Assembly (NCBI RefSeq): GCF_000281045.1
Contig: NW_008246070.1
Location: 275,203-333,287, forward strand
Direction: 5' to 3'
Length of the DNA: 58,085 bases
DNA from: Saprolegnia diclina VS20
Taxonomy: Eukaryota; Oomycota; Saprolegniomycetes; Saprolegniales; Saprolegniaceae
The position numbers and the translations under genes are program-made. Shown here piece by piece: positions 33,286-42,893 of this stretch; the stretch's first letter is position 1; the number at the start of each line of letters is the position of its first letter. Below the pieces are notes generated by a model that was not told the origin of the DNA, made no database searches, and worked only from the letters and a program-made list of their open reading frames with translations.

Positions 33286-33805
33286 GCTGCTGCTGTTTAC
33301 TCAACCCAACAATACTGCGGCCTTGCCGTCCAGAAAAAACGAGCGACCTCATTCGACTAAGTTCGCCGGTCTTTACCGAGCGTATCCGGCTGCGTAAAGC
33401 GGCGACCTCGGCAAGCTCTTGCAGCACGCTCTCCAGATGATGCATCAGCCGGGCAATCGCAGCTCGTCATGGCCGCGTATGGAGAATCAGAGCATGGAGC
33501 CATTCATAGCAGCGCAGAGTATTGCCTGGCGTCCCACCGGCGCAGAGATTGACGCGAGCCATTGTGCAGCACGAGCTCGCCTGCTCGGCCTTTTCTGCAA
33601 CGAGCTCGCGACGAGGATGGAGTCACATCAGATGGACGACACTATCGACTACATGCAGAGCTCGTCTTGCGATGCACAGTGCGAGGAGGACGCAGGACGT
33701 CCGCCCCTCGTGTACAGCGAGGCTGTTTTGATGCGATCATGACAAGCGAGAGCTAACTGCATTATCAACATCCAGCTATCGCTGCTAGCACTTGGGTCGG
33801 ACGGC
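33286..33805. promoter_or_regulatory. Upstream region of MIC19-like gene
   Basis: 520 bp between two minus-strand genes. It has a GTATCCGGC element at 33382-33390. A 107-aa plus-strand frame (33419-33742) shows no domain and is not called. Confidence 0.45.
33382..33390. promoter_or_regulatory. TATCCGG-type motif upstream of MIC19-like gene
   Basis: GTATCCGGC, 97 bp upstream of the start codon; a member of the recurrent set. Confidence 0.4.
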
Positions 33806-35181
33806 TTAGAGCACACCCGGAATGATGAGCTTGGGCACACGCTCGCAGTACTTGTCCCAGTCCTTGCCGTACTTGGCGCGGCAGCGGGCGTCGTCACGGA
33901 AGGCGCGGTCGCAGAGGAGGATCGTGAGGAACGTCAAGTAAAAGTACGGGACGAGCGAGCTGTCCCACGCGGGCAGGCTCCAGCACAAGGCGCCGAGGAT
34001 CTCGGGGATGTAGTGGAAGTGGCGCGAGACGCCCCACCAGCCGCACGCGAGGAGCAAGCTCTCCTTCTTCTCGCCCTTCTCGGTCGTGTACGACGCAGTG
34101 ATGTATTCGGGCTTCTTGCCCCAGACGAGGCACTTGCCGTTCGTGCTGCGGAACTCCATGCGCTGCTGGTCAGCCCAGTAGTTGATGTAGACCATGAAGC
34201 AGCCCGTGACAAAGAGGCCGACCGCGAGCGGCGTGCCGAGGTGAACCGGGTTCTGCACCAAGTACATCGTCTGCGACGTGTACACCGACGGCACCCACAC
34301 GAGGCAGCCCCAGCAGAGGTAATAGCCCGCACGGTCGTGCATGATGTCGATCGAGCGCATGTAGCCGTCCTCCCACCAGAAAAACTTGGCTACGTACACG
34401 AGCTGGAGGCCGACGCTGACAAGCATCGAGTCGCTGACGTAGCCGAGGATCTCGTACTGCTTCCACGCGTACGAGACGATGCCAATGCCCCAGAACATCA
34501 TGCCGGCACGGCAGTTGGTGAAGAGCTTGACGTCCCAGCCTACAGACACATAGGAATAAGAGATTGGCACCGATATCCAAAAGACGCACCAAAGATGCGC
34601 GGGTAGAGCTCCGTGCCGGCCCAGTAGTCGAAGACGATGTTGCCGTTGGAGCCGCTGTCGGCCGACGACGGGAAGTTGATGCCCTTGACGTAGAGGAGGC
34701 CGCAGAAGAGGAGCGAGAAGACGTTGAGCGCCGAGATGATGTGCGTCATGTGCGTGTACGCAATGCCGCCTTCAAAGACACCGTAGTAGGCGCCAGCGAA
34801 GTAGAGTGCGAGCGAAATGATGTAGCACGCAAAGCCGTTGGACGTGTACTCGGGCGTGTTGCCCGCCGGCGTGACCGGGCCGTAGACCGTCTTGCCCGGG
34901 ATGAGCTTGATGAACGCGAGCTGGACGGCCATGAAGGTTAGGATGATCTGCCACGCGACCGGGTCGAATGGGGTCGGCCAGATCTCCATCAAGGTCGACC
35001 AGAAGCCGTCGGCCTTCATACGGTCGACGAGGGGCATGATCGCACCGCCTTCCGTGCAGAAGACGTGGACGAAGATGATGGCTGCGATCGGCGTCGTGGC
35101 CATGAGGAGGAGCGGCCCGATGACCGTGCGGCCAGGCAGGAGGCCCGCGCTGGCGTCGGCTTTGGCTTTGTTGGACCACAT
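33806..35181 (-). CDS. DHCR7: 7-dehydrocholesterol reductase (sterol delta-7 reductase)
   Basis: Two exons (35181-34590, 34539-33806; 50-bp intron) give 441 aa. The ERG4/ERG24 family is plain from several transmembrane helices and the motifs LYPRIFGWDVKLFTNCR, YINYWADQQRMEFR, NGKCLVWG, ASYTTEKGE, LLLACGWWGVSRHFHY and the C-terminal DDARCRAKYGKDWDKYC. TNGKCLVWG together with the SRHFHY block is closer to DHCR7 than to the C14 or C24(28) reductases. It uses NADPH to reduce the delta-7 double bond of sterols in the ER. The start at 35181 (MWSNKAK) fits; an in-frame ATG farther upstream (MSAFPYV, at 35292) would add about 37 residues and cannot be excluded. It is divergent from the MINPP gene. 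Confidence 0.93.
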
Positions 35182-35932
35182 TCGAAAGCTAAAGTGACAT
35201 CGGGCCTTTCGATGGATGGCGCCTCCGGCCGCTACTCCGGCTTTCGACGCTTTCGTAAACACGTTGATTGCGACGTACGGAAACGCTGACATTATCCGGA
35301 TAGAACCCGTTCCTCTGTTTTGCTTGGCGACACATGGCACGCACTACGGCATTTGTAGCCGACAGCAGTCGCGCCTCGTGATGTTATCCGGACGCCGCCC
35401 AGCCTCTGGTTTATGTAGCAGATGACGGGGCCGTGAGTCACACCCTTTTTCTACGACCACGCATTTAAGAGCAATTGCCGCCACCACCGATCTTGTTTAC
35501 TGCACGCACAAGCGGTGCATAAGCAATGACGTACGTGCAGCCAACGACGCAGCGAGGCCCAAAGCCTCACACACAACCTCCACACTCCTACCAAGGTACA
35601 TAGCACCGGACGCCCCTTGGGCCTGGGCCCGCAAAATGCCAAACGACTTCAACTTCGATGAATGTCGCACGCGTCATGCACGAGATCTATATCTTATCGC
35701 ATCGTGGACCCATGGCCACGCTCCGTGAAATGAGTCGATCGCCACGAAGGATGGCGTTACTCGGGACCAACGGTTCGACGTCGACGTACCTGCATGGTAC
35801 TGGTACGTTCGTGCAGCGTGCTTATGCAGCTCGAGCCAAATCTTCGCCTGCCTTCCAAAGATACGAGGCTCATCATCGGGTATAAGAACTCTAGTGCGGG
35901 TCGCTTTGCAAATCTATTCCACGGATCCGACC
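35182..35932. promoter_or_regulatory. Divergent promoter region (DHCR7 / MINPP)
   Basis: 751 bp, with TTATCCGGATA at 35292-35302 and TTATCCGGA at 35384-35392 on the DHCR7 side. No gene recognised. Confidence 0.5.
35292..35302. promoter_or_regulatory. TATCCGGATA motif upstream of DHCR7
   Basis: TTATCCGGATA, about 110 bp from the DHCR7 start, with a second copy about 90 bp farther upstream (35384-35392). Confidence 0.45.
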
Positions 35933-37289
35933 ATGCGCATCGTCCTGCTGGCGACAGCGGCGATGGCCGTGCGCCACGTGCCCGTCGTCGACTTTGAACT
36001 GACGCAGCGCCTCGCGACCAAGACGCCGTACTACTCGCAGGCCGAGCCGTTCGAGATCGAAGCGCCCGCTGGCTGCGCGCCTATCCACGTCAACATGGTC
36101 GTGCGCCATGGCACGCGGTACCCCACGGCCAAGGTCATCACGAAGATCGCATCGATCGCGGCCAAGCTCCAGTCGCTGGCATCGCCCGTGCCAGAGTGGC
36201 TCCATACGTATGACGTCGAGCACGAGTTCCCGTTGGCGCGCGAAGCCGAGCTCGCGCCGGCCGGCGTCGACGAGCTCGTCGGTCTCGGCGATCGCGTGCG
36301 GCAAAAGTTTGGTCTGGGATTCCAAGCCCGCTACGACGAGACGGCCTACTTGTTTGAGCACACGTGGAAGACACGGACCGCGCAGAGTGCCCAGGCGTAC
36401 GTGCCGAACTAGACGCGGCTGCTGCCGTAACCATCTTGTAGGTTTGCGCATGGCTTCTTCCGGGGCGATGAAGCCGCCGTCGCGTACCAAGTGGCCCCCA
36501 AAGGCCGTGACGTCGAGCTTCGCTTTTTCGACAACTGCCCGCAGTTTACGGCTGCTGTCGACAACAACAGCACTGCGTGGTCCGAGTACGCGTCGTTCCC
36601 GGCATCGCCGTCGATGCAAGCCAACGTCGACGAGTTCCGCTCGGCGCTGCAGCTTCCGTCGCTGACGGCGAGCGATCTCGATGCCGCCTACGAAGCTTGC
36701 GCGTACGACTAATACCTCTGCAACGAGACGAGACGATGGCGATCGTAGGTTTGACGTTGCCGTGCACCACCGCCACGATCGGTGGTGCAGCCTCTTTGGC
36801 GTCGATCTCTTGGAGTCCATGGAGTACTACAAGGACTTGAAGTCGTACTACAAGAAGAGCTACGGCAACCCCCTCGCGCACGAGATTGCTGCACCGCTCT
36901 TGTCGAGCATGCTCTCGGGCTTGGCCGACGTGCGCGACAGGAAAGGCCAGCGCCAGGGCCACTTTCGATTTGCGCACGCCGAGACGATCTTGCCGCTAAG
37001 CAGTCTCTTGGGCTACAAGAAGGGCGATCGGCCGCTCCAAGCGGCGGCGTTGCAGCCCCAGCGCCACTTCAAGAGCGCAGTGGTGTCGCCGTTCGGTGCC
37101 AACATTGCTTTCGTCCTCTACGCGTGCGAGAACGAGGCCGACCACGTCGTCCAGCTCCAAATCAACGAAAAGCAGCTCCCGATACCGGGCCTCGACTGCA
37201 TCTTTTGCCCGCTCGCACAGCTTGAGGAGCATTTCGCCCGGTACACCACCATGGACTTTGACCACATGTGCCAGTTGCGCGCCCACTAA
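35933..37289 (+). CDS. MINPP-type histidine phosphatase (inositol polyphosphate phosphatase / phytase)
   Basis: Three exons (35933-36396, 36442-36702, 36749-37289) give 421 aa. The N-terminus (MRIVLLATAAMAV) is a short hydrophobic leader, probably a signal peptide. The active-site motif is VVRHGTRYPT (near residue 62), and the proton-donor motif is HAET inside FRFAHAETILPLSSLLG. The HAE form with this context is typical of multiple inositol polyphosphate phosphatase, which dephosphorylates InsP6 and related phosphates in the ER lumen or outside the cell. Both introns (45, 46 bp) rebuild conserved sequence (SAQAFAHGFFRG; EACAFDVAVHH). It lacks a C-terminal KDEL-type signal (ends QLRAH), so secretion is plausible. 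It is distant from the acid phosphatase at the window start but in the same superfamily. Confidence 0.9.
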
Positions 37290-37747
37290 GTTCTCGTATC
37301 TTAACCGAGAAGAATGCCCCGCCAATGCGCAATCACATCGAATGAGGAAGCAAAGTTTGCGGTGGAGGTGCTCAGCCGCCCATCGACGCTGTCGTTCGCA
37401 GAGGTTCCTTCTCGACCGCTGCCAGGACATTGGCTGCAGAGACGAGAGGCAGCTCTGAAAAAGCGCATGTCCATATCCCGAGCGTCTGACTTCAAGTCGC
37501 AGCTGATGCGTGTCCGCGTCGCCCCCAACTTCCACGGATGCGGCAGACGCGACGGCGGCGCGGACCTTCCACCTCGCATGGCCGTGGACGCGTGGACGGT
37601 GGCGGCGTCCGTTGTCACCCAGGTGCGTCTGTCTGCGGTTGTCAGCGTTTGGCCAATCAGTCGCCCAATGGCATCGCAGCGAGTGACAGATTGGATGTGG
37701 ATTGGCTAAAATCCTACGCATTCCACAATTGTCCACGTCACGCTCAC
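37290..37747. promoter_or_regulatory. Upstream region of CoA-transferase gene
   Basis: 458 bp. It contains GGCCAATCAG and CCCAATGG (37650-37672) and ATTGGCTAAAA at 37701-37711, all CCAAT-type elements close to the start at 37748. A 131-aa open frame (37314-37709) has no domain and is left uncalled. Confidence 0.5.
37701..37711. promoter_or_regulatory. ATTGGCTAAAA element
   Basis: Inverted CCAAT-type element 37 bp upstream of the CoA-transferase start, with further CCAAT copies 30-50 bp farther up. Confidence 0.4.
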
Positions 37748-39129
37748 ATGCCTTCCTCGTCGTCCGTCGCCCGCAAGCTGCCGCTGGACGGTCTCCGCGT
37801 CATCGAGTGCGGCCACCTCATCGCAGGGCCGTTCGCGGGCATGATCCTCGCCTACTTTGGCGCTGAAGTCATCAAGATTGAGCCGCGCACGGGCGACCAG
37901 TGCCGGGACATGCGCCTCATCGACGCGGAGAACCACACGTCGCTGTGGTGGTACTCGATCGGGCGCAACAAGCACAGCGTGTGCGTCGACCTCAACACGC
38001 CGGACGGGCGGGGCATCGTCAAGCAGCTCGTCAACAAGAGCGACGTCTTCATCGAGAACTTCCGACCGGGCAAGATGGAGGCGTGGCACCTCGGGCCGCA
38101 GGAGTTTGAAGCCACCAACCCCGAGCTCATTTATGCGCGTGTGAGTGGGTACGGCCAGACGGGCCCGTACAAAGGTAGTCGAGATGGTTTGTATGGCAAC
38201 GTAAGCCTCGTTCTTGACTAGCCAAGCCTGGGTTTGCCTCGGTCTGCGAAGCGTTCGGCGGCTTCCGGTACGATACCTCACAAGAGAGACACGAGTCTGC
38301 ATACGTGGGGTGGCTAGGTACGTCAACGGCTTCCCCGATCGGCCGAGCGCGCGCCCCAACTTGAGCCTCGGGGACACGATGGCGGGCCTCCACGCAGCGC
38401 TGGGCATCACAATGGCTCTTGTCGGGAAGGAGCGATCGTCGTCCCGCCAAGGACAAGTCGTGGACGTGGCCATTTACGAATCCATGTTTAACGTCCTCGA
38501 GGCCATCGTGCCCGAGCACTCGTACAACGGAGCGGTGCGCGAGTGCTCGGGCTCGACGATTACCGGCATCGTCCCCTCCAACACGTACCCGACCTCTGAC
38601 AAGAAGCACGTGGTAATTGGCGCCAACATGGACGGGCTCTACATGAAGGTATCCTCGTATGGGTGCGCGACATCCACGTCATGCCATATCTTGTCGCTAG
38701 CTTATGGATCTGATTGGCACGCCGGAGCTCAAGGTGCACAAGACCAACGTCGAGCGCGTTCAGTTCCAAGCTGACATTGACGACGCGATCGGCCGCTGGA
38801 CGGCGTCGCTGCCGCTCGCAGACATCTTGGTGCAGCTCGACAACGCACGCATTCCCGTCGGCCCCATCAACTCGATCACCGAGATGGCGGCGGACCCGCA
38901 CTACGCGGCGCGCAACATGTTCGAGTCGGTGACCATCCCGGGCCACGCCAAGCCGCTCCAGATTCCGGCTGTGAGCCCCAAGCTCAGCGGGACACCGGGT
39001 CGCACCCAGTGGCCGGGGAAGCCGCTCGGCGCGGATACCAAGTGGTGCCTCGAGTCCGTCCTTGGCATGGCCCCCGCCGAGATCGAAAAGCTCCTTCGCG
39101 ATGAAATCGTGTTTGAGGCGCGCTCGTAA
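37748..39129 (+). CDS. Class III CoA-transferase (CaiB/BaiF family)
   Basis: Four exons (37748-38174, 38222-38267, 38318-38648, 38701-39129) give 410 aa. Family landmarks: LRVIECGHLIAGPFAGMILAYFGAEVIKIE at the N-terminus (Rossmann part), ENFRPGKM, SGYGQTGPYK, and NLSLGDTMAGLHAALG. The Asp of the last motif matches the catalytic Asp that carries the acyl intermediate in formyl-CoA transferase. Members move CoA between carboxylic acids; the animal relative SUGCT uses succinyl- or HMG-CoA and glutarate in mitochondria. Substrate here is unknown. Exon 2 is only 46 nt (KPGFASVCEAFGGF), bounded by 47- and 50-bp introns. A mitochondrial leader is not obvious (MPSSSSVARKLPLDG). Confidence 0.93.
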
Positions 39130-39186
39130 GAAGGTACAAAGTAGCACAAGCTCGCTAAGGAATATAAAGATCGAAGTAGTGTTTAG

Positions 39187-40161
39187 TTAGTACATGCAGT
39201 ACACGCGAGGTTGGGCATTGTAAGAAGACTCGTGCAGCGTGGGGCGGTGGGATACACCCATTCGCGACAGCCAAAGCTGGCGGTCGCGCGTTTCTTGGGC
39301 CTCTTGGAGACGCTGGAGTCGGGCGATCTCGGCGGCGTAGTCGACGTGCGGCGGCTGCGGGGCTTCAATGTCAAACACTATGTCTTCGTCGCCCACGACC
39401 TCGCGCGCAACGGGCACACCGTTGACGCGAACAGTGACCGTCACGGGCTTCTTGCGCTGCAACGGCGGCTGCTGCGTCGGCGTGACGATGCGAATGTGCT
39501 TGGACTGTGGCGAAGTGCGAGCTTTCTGCTGCGTGGTGTGGCTCTGTCTCTCGAGCGTCGGCGACGGGGACGACTGCATGAAGATAAATGGCATGGATGT
39601 CTGCGGATGCGCGGTTCTTGGTGGCGGTGTCGCCTCTGGGGACTTGACTGCCGTAGCGCGCTTTTGCTCTTCCCTCGACACGACGGGCACACGCTTGAAT
39701 GCATACGGGGTACTGGTTCGGGACGTCGAACTTGACGGCGTGGTCGTCGACTCTGCAGCGACGTGGTCCTTGTCGTGCACTGCTCGTTGTTCGTGGGAGC
39801 TTGGCTCTTCTGTTGTGCTTTCCTCGTCACGCGGTGCTGATACATCGCGTTGAGTCTGCTGCTCTGGCACTTGCCCATCAAGCTCTGTCGTAGTCTCAGG
39901 CGTCATCTCGACGCTTGAAGGTTCTTGTGTGATGGCCGTAGGAAGCTCCGCGTGGGCCTCCTCGCCGGGCACGTCGGCTGCCATGGGCTCACTTGTGTTT
40001 TCTTCTTGCATGCTATCCACGCTGGCTGCGTCGTGTGCGGCGTCGATCGAGACCTCTTGCACACTGCCCTCGGGCGTTGGCATGTTGACGATCGCGTAGG
40101 CGTCGATCGCCGTGGGCGTCGCCTCCGTTGGCCCCGCGCGGGGCTTCTCCATGTAGCTCAT
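39187..40161 (-). CDS. Disordered Glu/Thr/Pro-rich protein
   Basis: Single exon, 324 aa. About two thirds is low-complexity sequence rich in Glu, Thr, Ser and Pro with Gln runs, consistent with intrinsic disorder. The C-terminal ~100 residues are more ordered: VTVTVRVNGVPVAREVV, DEDIVFDIEAPQPP, a short coiled coil (AAEIARLQRLQEAQETRD) and LSRMGVSHRPTLHESSYN. I do not recognise a family. No signal peptide or transmembrane segment is seen. The open frame extends upstream of the ATG at 40161, so the start could be earlier. It is tail-to-tail with the CoA-transferase, 57 bp apart. Confidence 0.65.
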   Translation of the reverse strand: MSYMEKPRAGPTEATPTAIDAYAIVNMPTPEGSVQEVSIDAAHDAASVDSMQEENTSEPMAADVPGEEAHAELPTAITQEPSSVEMTPETTTELDGQVPEQQTQRDVSAPRDEESTTEEPSSHEQRAVHDKDHVAAESTTTPSSSTSRTSTPYAFKRVPVVSREEQKRATAVKSPEATPPPRTAHPQTSMPFIFMQSSPSPTLERQSHTTQQKARTSPQSKHIRIVTPTQQPPLQRKKPVTVTVRVNGVPVAREVVGDEDIVFDIEAPQPPHVDYAAEIARLQRLQEAQETRDRQLWLSRMGVSHRPTLHESSYNAQPRVYCMY

Positions 40162-40307
40162 GTTGCAGCTCGATAGCAAATTGGGAAATGAGCTGCAATG
40201 GCCATTTTGATATAGAGAAGTCGATGAAAAAGGCGAGGAATTCGCGAACACTGTTCTGGAACTCCTCGAAAACACGATTTGCCCCTCGAAACGTCTGGAA
40301 ACTACGA

Positions 40308-40317
40308 TATCCGGATA
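40308..40317. promoter_or_regulatory. Palindromic TATCCGGATA motif
   Basis: Perfect 10-bp palindrome, about 147 bp upstream of the minus-strand gene starting at 40161. Confidence 0.45.
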
Positions 40318-40691
40318 ACCCAGGTTAGCGGATGCGCGTCTGGGCTTGCCACGTCAGCTGCCGACCCACGTCGTTGCCTCAGCATGAGGCCAGAGGAGAG
40401 CTTCCCAGCTCCAAGTACGGAGTTCAGCAACCCACAGACTCTGATACTGTCCGAGTACCAGAGCGTGCTGCCCGGCGCTCGAGCGTTCAAGTTGAAGCGA
40501 CAAATAACTGCTAACGTTATCGTAGAGGCGCATTGGATTTGAATGGGTCATGGGTCCTGGTTGAGGTAGCTGCACGCTCGAGCCTCTGAGCTCCGTCGAC
40601 GACTGCGACCCTCTTCAGTCTGTTGTCAGCGTCGACGCTGCCCATAAGCGGGGCGGCTTGAGTTTGAGTGTGCTTCGAATGGATGGTTCAG

Positions 40692-40711
40692 TTATCCGGC
40701 TTGTATCCGGT
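40692..40711. promoter_or_regulatory. Double TATCCGG motif
   Basis: Two copies 11 bp apart directly upstream of the elicitin-like gene. Confidence 0.45.
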
Positions 40712-40746
40712 CGCGCAGCCGACAGCGCCGGCTTCGCCACGGTTCC

Positions 40747-41538
40747 ATGCCATCGCTCCAGCGCGTGCGGCAGCGCGTGTTCATCATCGTCGTCGCAAGC
40801 GCCTTCTTCTTCACCGCGAGCCTCGTCTCTGTCATGCAGAAGCAGTCGTCGGCGCTCTCGTCCTACTACTGCTCGCCCGCGCAGCTCAGCGCCGTCCGGT
40901 CCTTCGCTTACCAGAACGCGACCAACCAGTCGCAGTCGTGCCTCTTGACCGTGCTTGGCCTCCTCGCGCCGACCGCTCTCGACGTGCAGAACCGCCCGCT
41001 CCAAGGCATTGCGACAAGCGCCTTGAACTCGTACTGCACGTCAACGTGCTACGGCCCCATCCAAGCGATGAAGGCGAACCTCTTTCCGCCCTGCGACACG
41101 ATCGTCGATGGCAGCGTGCGCTCAATCGGGTCAATCGCCATGGACCTCTGTCCGCAAGGTGGTAACGTCGCGACGGTCCCAGTCGCCACGCGGCCGCCCA
41201 ACCGCACAGGCACCTACTGCAGCTACGGCCAGTACGACAACATGTCGCGGGACCTTGGCCTCAACGACCCGAGCACGCCGTGCGGCGCGACGGCCAGGAG
41301 CGCGCTTGTACCGACGCTCATCACATTCGACATCAACACTATCCCGTTCAGCAACTTGACGTGGTCCATGGTGAATGCGGTGTGCGTACCGACGTGCGCG
41401 ACGCTGCTGGCCAAGATGAAGGCGTACACGTACCCCGACTGCGATGGGCTCATCAACCTCGAGACGACGCTCTCACTCGCCGCGATTGTTCAAAGCATGT
41501 GCAATACGACGAGTCCCTACTACCCTAATGCTACTTAA
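40747..41538 (+). CDS. Secreted or anchored protein with two elicitin-like six-Cys modules
   Basis: Single exon, 263 aa. A hydrophobic segment at residues ~11-27 (VFIIVVASAFFFTASLV) is a signal peptide or anchor. Two modules of about 95 residues follow, each with six Cys. Spacings are 22-31-3-14-18 in module 1 and 20-33-3-14-19 in module 2. The core CTSTC / CVPTC, then 14 residues, then PPCD / PDCD matches the elicitin core (Cys-4-Cys-14-Cys with PPDCD). Elicitins are oomycete sterol-binding secreted proteins. N-glycosylation sites (NATNQS, NRT, NLT, NTT) support secretion. The outer Cys spacings differ from canonical elicitins (23-23-4-14-23), so this would be a divergent elicitin-like protein; function is inferred. 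Confidence 0.65.
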   Translation: MPSLQRVRQRVFIIVVASAFFFTASLVSVMQKQSSALSSYYCSPAQLSAVRSFAYQNATNQSQSCLLTVLGLLAPTALDVQNRPLQGIATSALNSYCTSTCYGPIQAMKANLFPPCDTIVDGSVRSIGSIAMDLCPQGGNVATVPVATRPPNRTGTYCSYGQYDNMSRDLGLNDPSTPCGATARSALVPTLITFDINTIPFSNLTWSMVNAVCVPTCATLLAKMKAYTYPDCDGLINLETTLSLAAIVQSMCNTTSPYYPNAT

Positions 41539-41618
41539 GGGACACCATACTTCGTGGGACCTGCAACAATGACAGACTGCCAAGGATTAGACCTTTCAAA
41601 ATTCGACGGACGTCATTT

Positions 41619-42187
41619 CTACTCGCCCTTGTACACGGGCTTGCGCTTCTCGCGAAAGGCTTGGAGCCCTTCGAGGCGGTCCTTGGTCGGGATCACTTGG
41701 GCGTAGCAAGCGCGCTCGATGGCCATGCCGCTCGCTTGGTCAACTTCAATGCCCTTGGTGATGGCCTCCTTGGCCATGCGGACGCCGATCGGGCCGTTGG
41801 GCAGAATCTCCTTGGCGAGGTCCAGCGCCTTGGTCAGCGCTTCGTTCTCGGCCACAGCGTAGTCGACCAGCCCGAGGCGCTCGGCCGCGATGTTATCAAT
41901 CTTGCGCGATGTAAAGATGAGCTCTTTCGCCTTGGAGAGGCCGATGAGACGCGGAAGGCGCTGGGTACCCCCCGCGCCAGGCAAGATCGCGAGGCCCGTC
42001 TCCGGCGTACCCAAGAGGGCCTTGGCGCCCGCGATGCGAAAGTCGCACGCCAGCGCCATTTCGAGACCGCCGCCGAGCGCCGCACCTTCGATCGCGGCAA
42101 TCGTCGGCATCGGGAGCTGCTCGAGCTCCGTAAAGGCCGACCGAAGGCCAAAGACGGTCGCGGCCGCTTGCTCGGGCGTCATGGCCA

Positions 42188-42219
<32 letters not shown>

Positions 42220-42470
42220 ACGCGCGGCACCGTGCTCTGCAAGACGACGACGCGGACGCTCGTGTCAAAGCGCACCGAGTCCATGGCGGCGCGCATCTCG
42301 CGCATCATCTGCTGCCCAAGCGCGTTGCGAGCGGCGGGACGGGACATGGTCATGAGCGCGACGCCTTCGAGGTCGCCCGAGAGGCGCTCGACGACGAACT
42401 CGGCCGGCGACGCCAACGTGCTGAAGCGCCCCACGACCAGGCTACGACCGATGACACGACGACCCAACAT
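41619..42470 (-). CDS. AUH: Methylglutaconyl-CoA hydratase (enoyl-CoA hydratase family)
   Basis: Intronless, 283 aa. A basic, Ser-containing N-terminus (MLGRRVIGRSLVVGRFST) looks like a mitochondrial leader. The crotonase fold is clear: FCAGADLKERAKM-like block (FCAGADLKERMAM), oxyanion-hole GAALGGGLEMALACDFRIA, the catalytic Glu region TPETGLAILPGAGGTQRLPR, and the C-terminal ERACYAQVIPTKDRLEGLQAFREKRKPVYKGE-type ending. The last block is highly characteristic of AUH, which hydrates 3-methylglutaconyl-CoA to HMG-CoA in leucine breakdown. An alternative, the general short-chain enoyl-CoA hydratase ECHS1, fits less well. The ATG at 42470 was chosen because it begins the leader; the frame upstream is open but not targeting-like. 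Its own upstream region carries two TATCCGG-type motifs. Confidence 0.93.
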
Positions 42471-42893
42471 GATGATGACAAAACCGAGCAAATCTGCAAT
42501 TGGCACGCCACAGTTTTGACACCCGGATACCGTATCCGGAAGTTCAAGTTGTCTGTCGCACGCCAAAGGGCAACTTGCGCTCCGATCTGAACCGGCATAA
42601 GCACACCAGGGTACCGCCTCGCTACGGCGTAGCTGCGACTATTCGTGCAGGAGGGTCGTCGTCTCTTTACTTTGGCATACTTGGCAGACCGCTTCTAAGA
42701 CCCTTCGAGCTGGAATGGATGGCTGGTGCTTGAGCTCACGCAGCGACGCTGACACGATGTACAGAGCCTGGAAGCGTGGACAAGTTGTATCGGCGAGCGT
42801 GTCTTGCTAGCTGTGATGCCATCGCAGACAATTGTATCACCTGGGATGCGATGAAACCGGCGATGTATAATTAATCCCAACACCACCGGCCTG
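42471..42893. promoter_or_regulatory. Divergent promoter region (AUH / LRR gene)
   Basis: 423 bp between divergent starts, with CCCGGATAC and GTATCCGGA at 42522-42540 on the AUH side and an AT-rich TATAATTAAT stretch at 42866-42875, about 20 bp ahead of the LRR gene start. No gene recognised. Confidence 0.5.
42522..42540. promoter_or_regulatory. Inverted pair of TATCCGG motifs upstream of AUH
   Basis: CCGGATAC and GTATCCGG arranged as an inverted pair, 52-70 bp upstream of the AUH start. Confidence 0.45.

Larger units (their letters stand above)
40162..40746. promoter_or_regulatory. Divergent promoter region (disordered protein / elicitin-like)
   Basis: 585 bp with TATCCGGATA at 40308-40317 and the pair TTATCCGG...GTATCCGGT at 40692-40711, the latter 36-55 bp before the elicitin-like ATG. 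Confidence 0.5.

Noticed and set aside
33419-33742. 107-aa plus-strand open frame
   Set aside because: No recognisable features or splice context; sits in the MIC19 upstream region.
37314-37709. 131-aa plus-strand open frame
   Set aside because: No domain, lies wholly in the promoter of the CoA-transferase gene and overlaps CCAAT-type elements; an equally long frame exists on the other strand.
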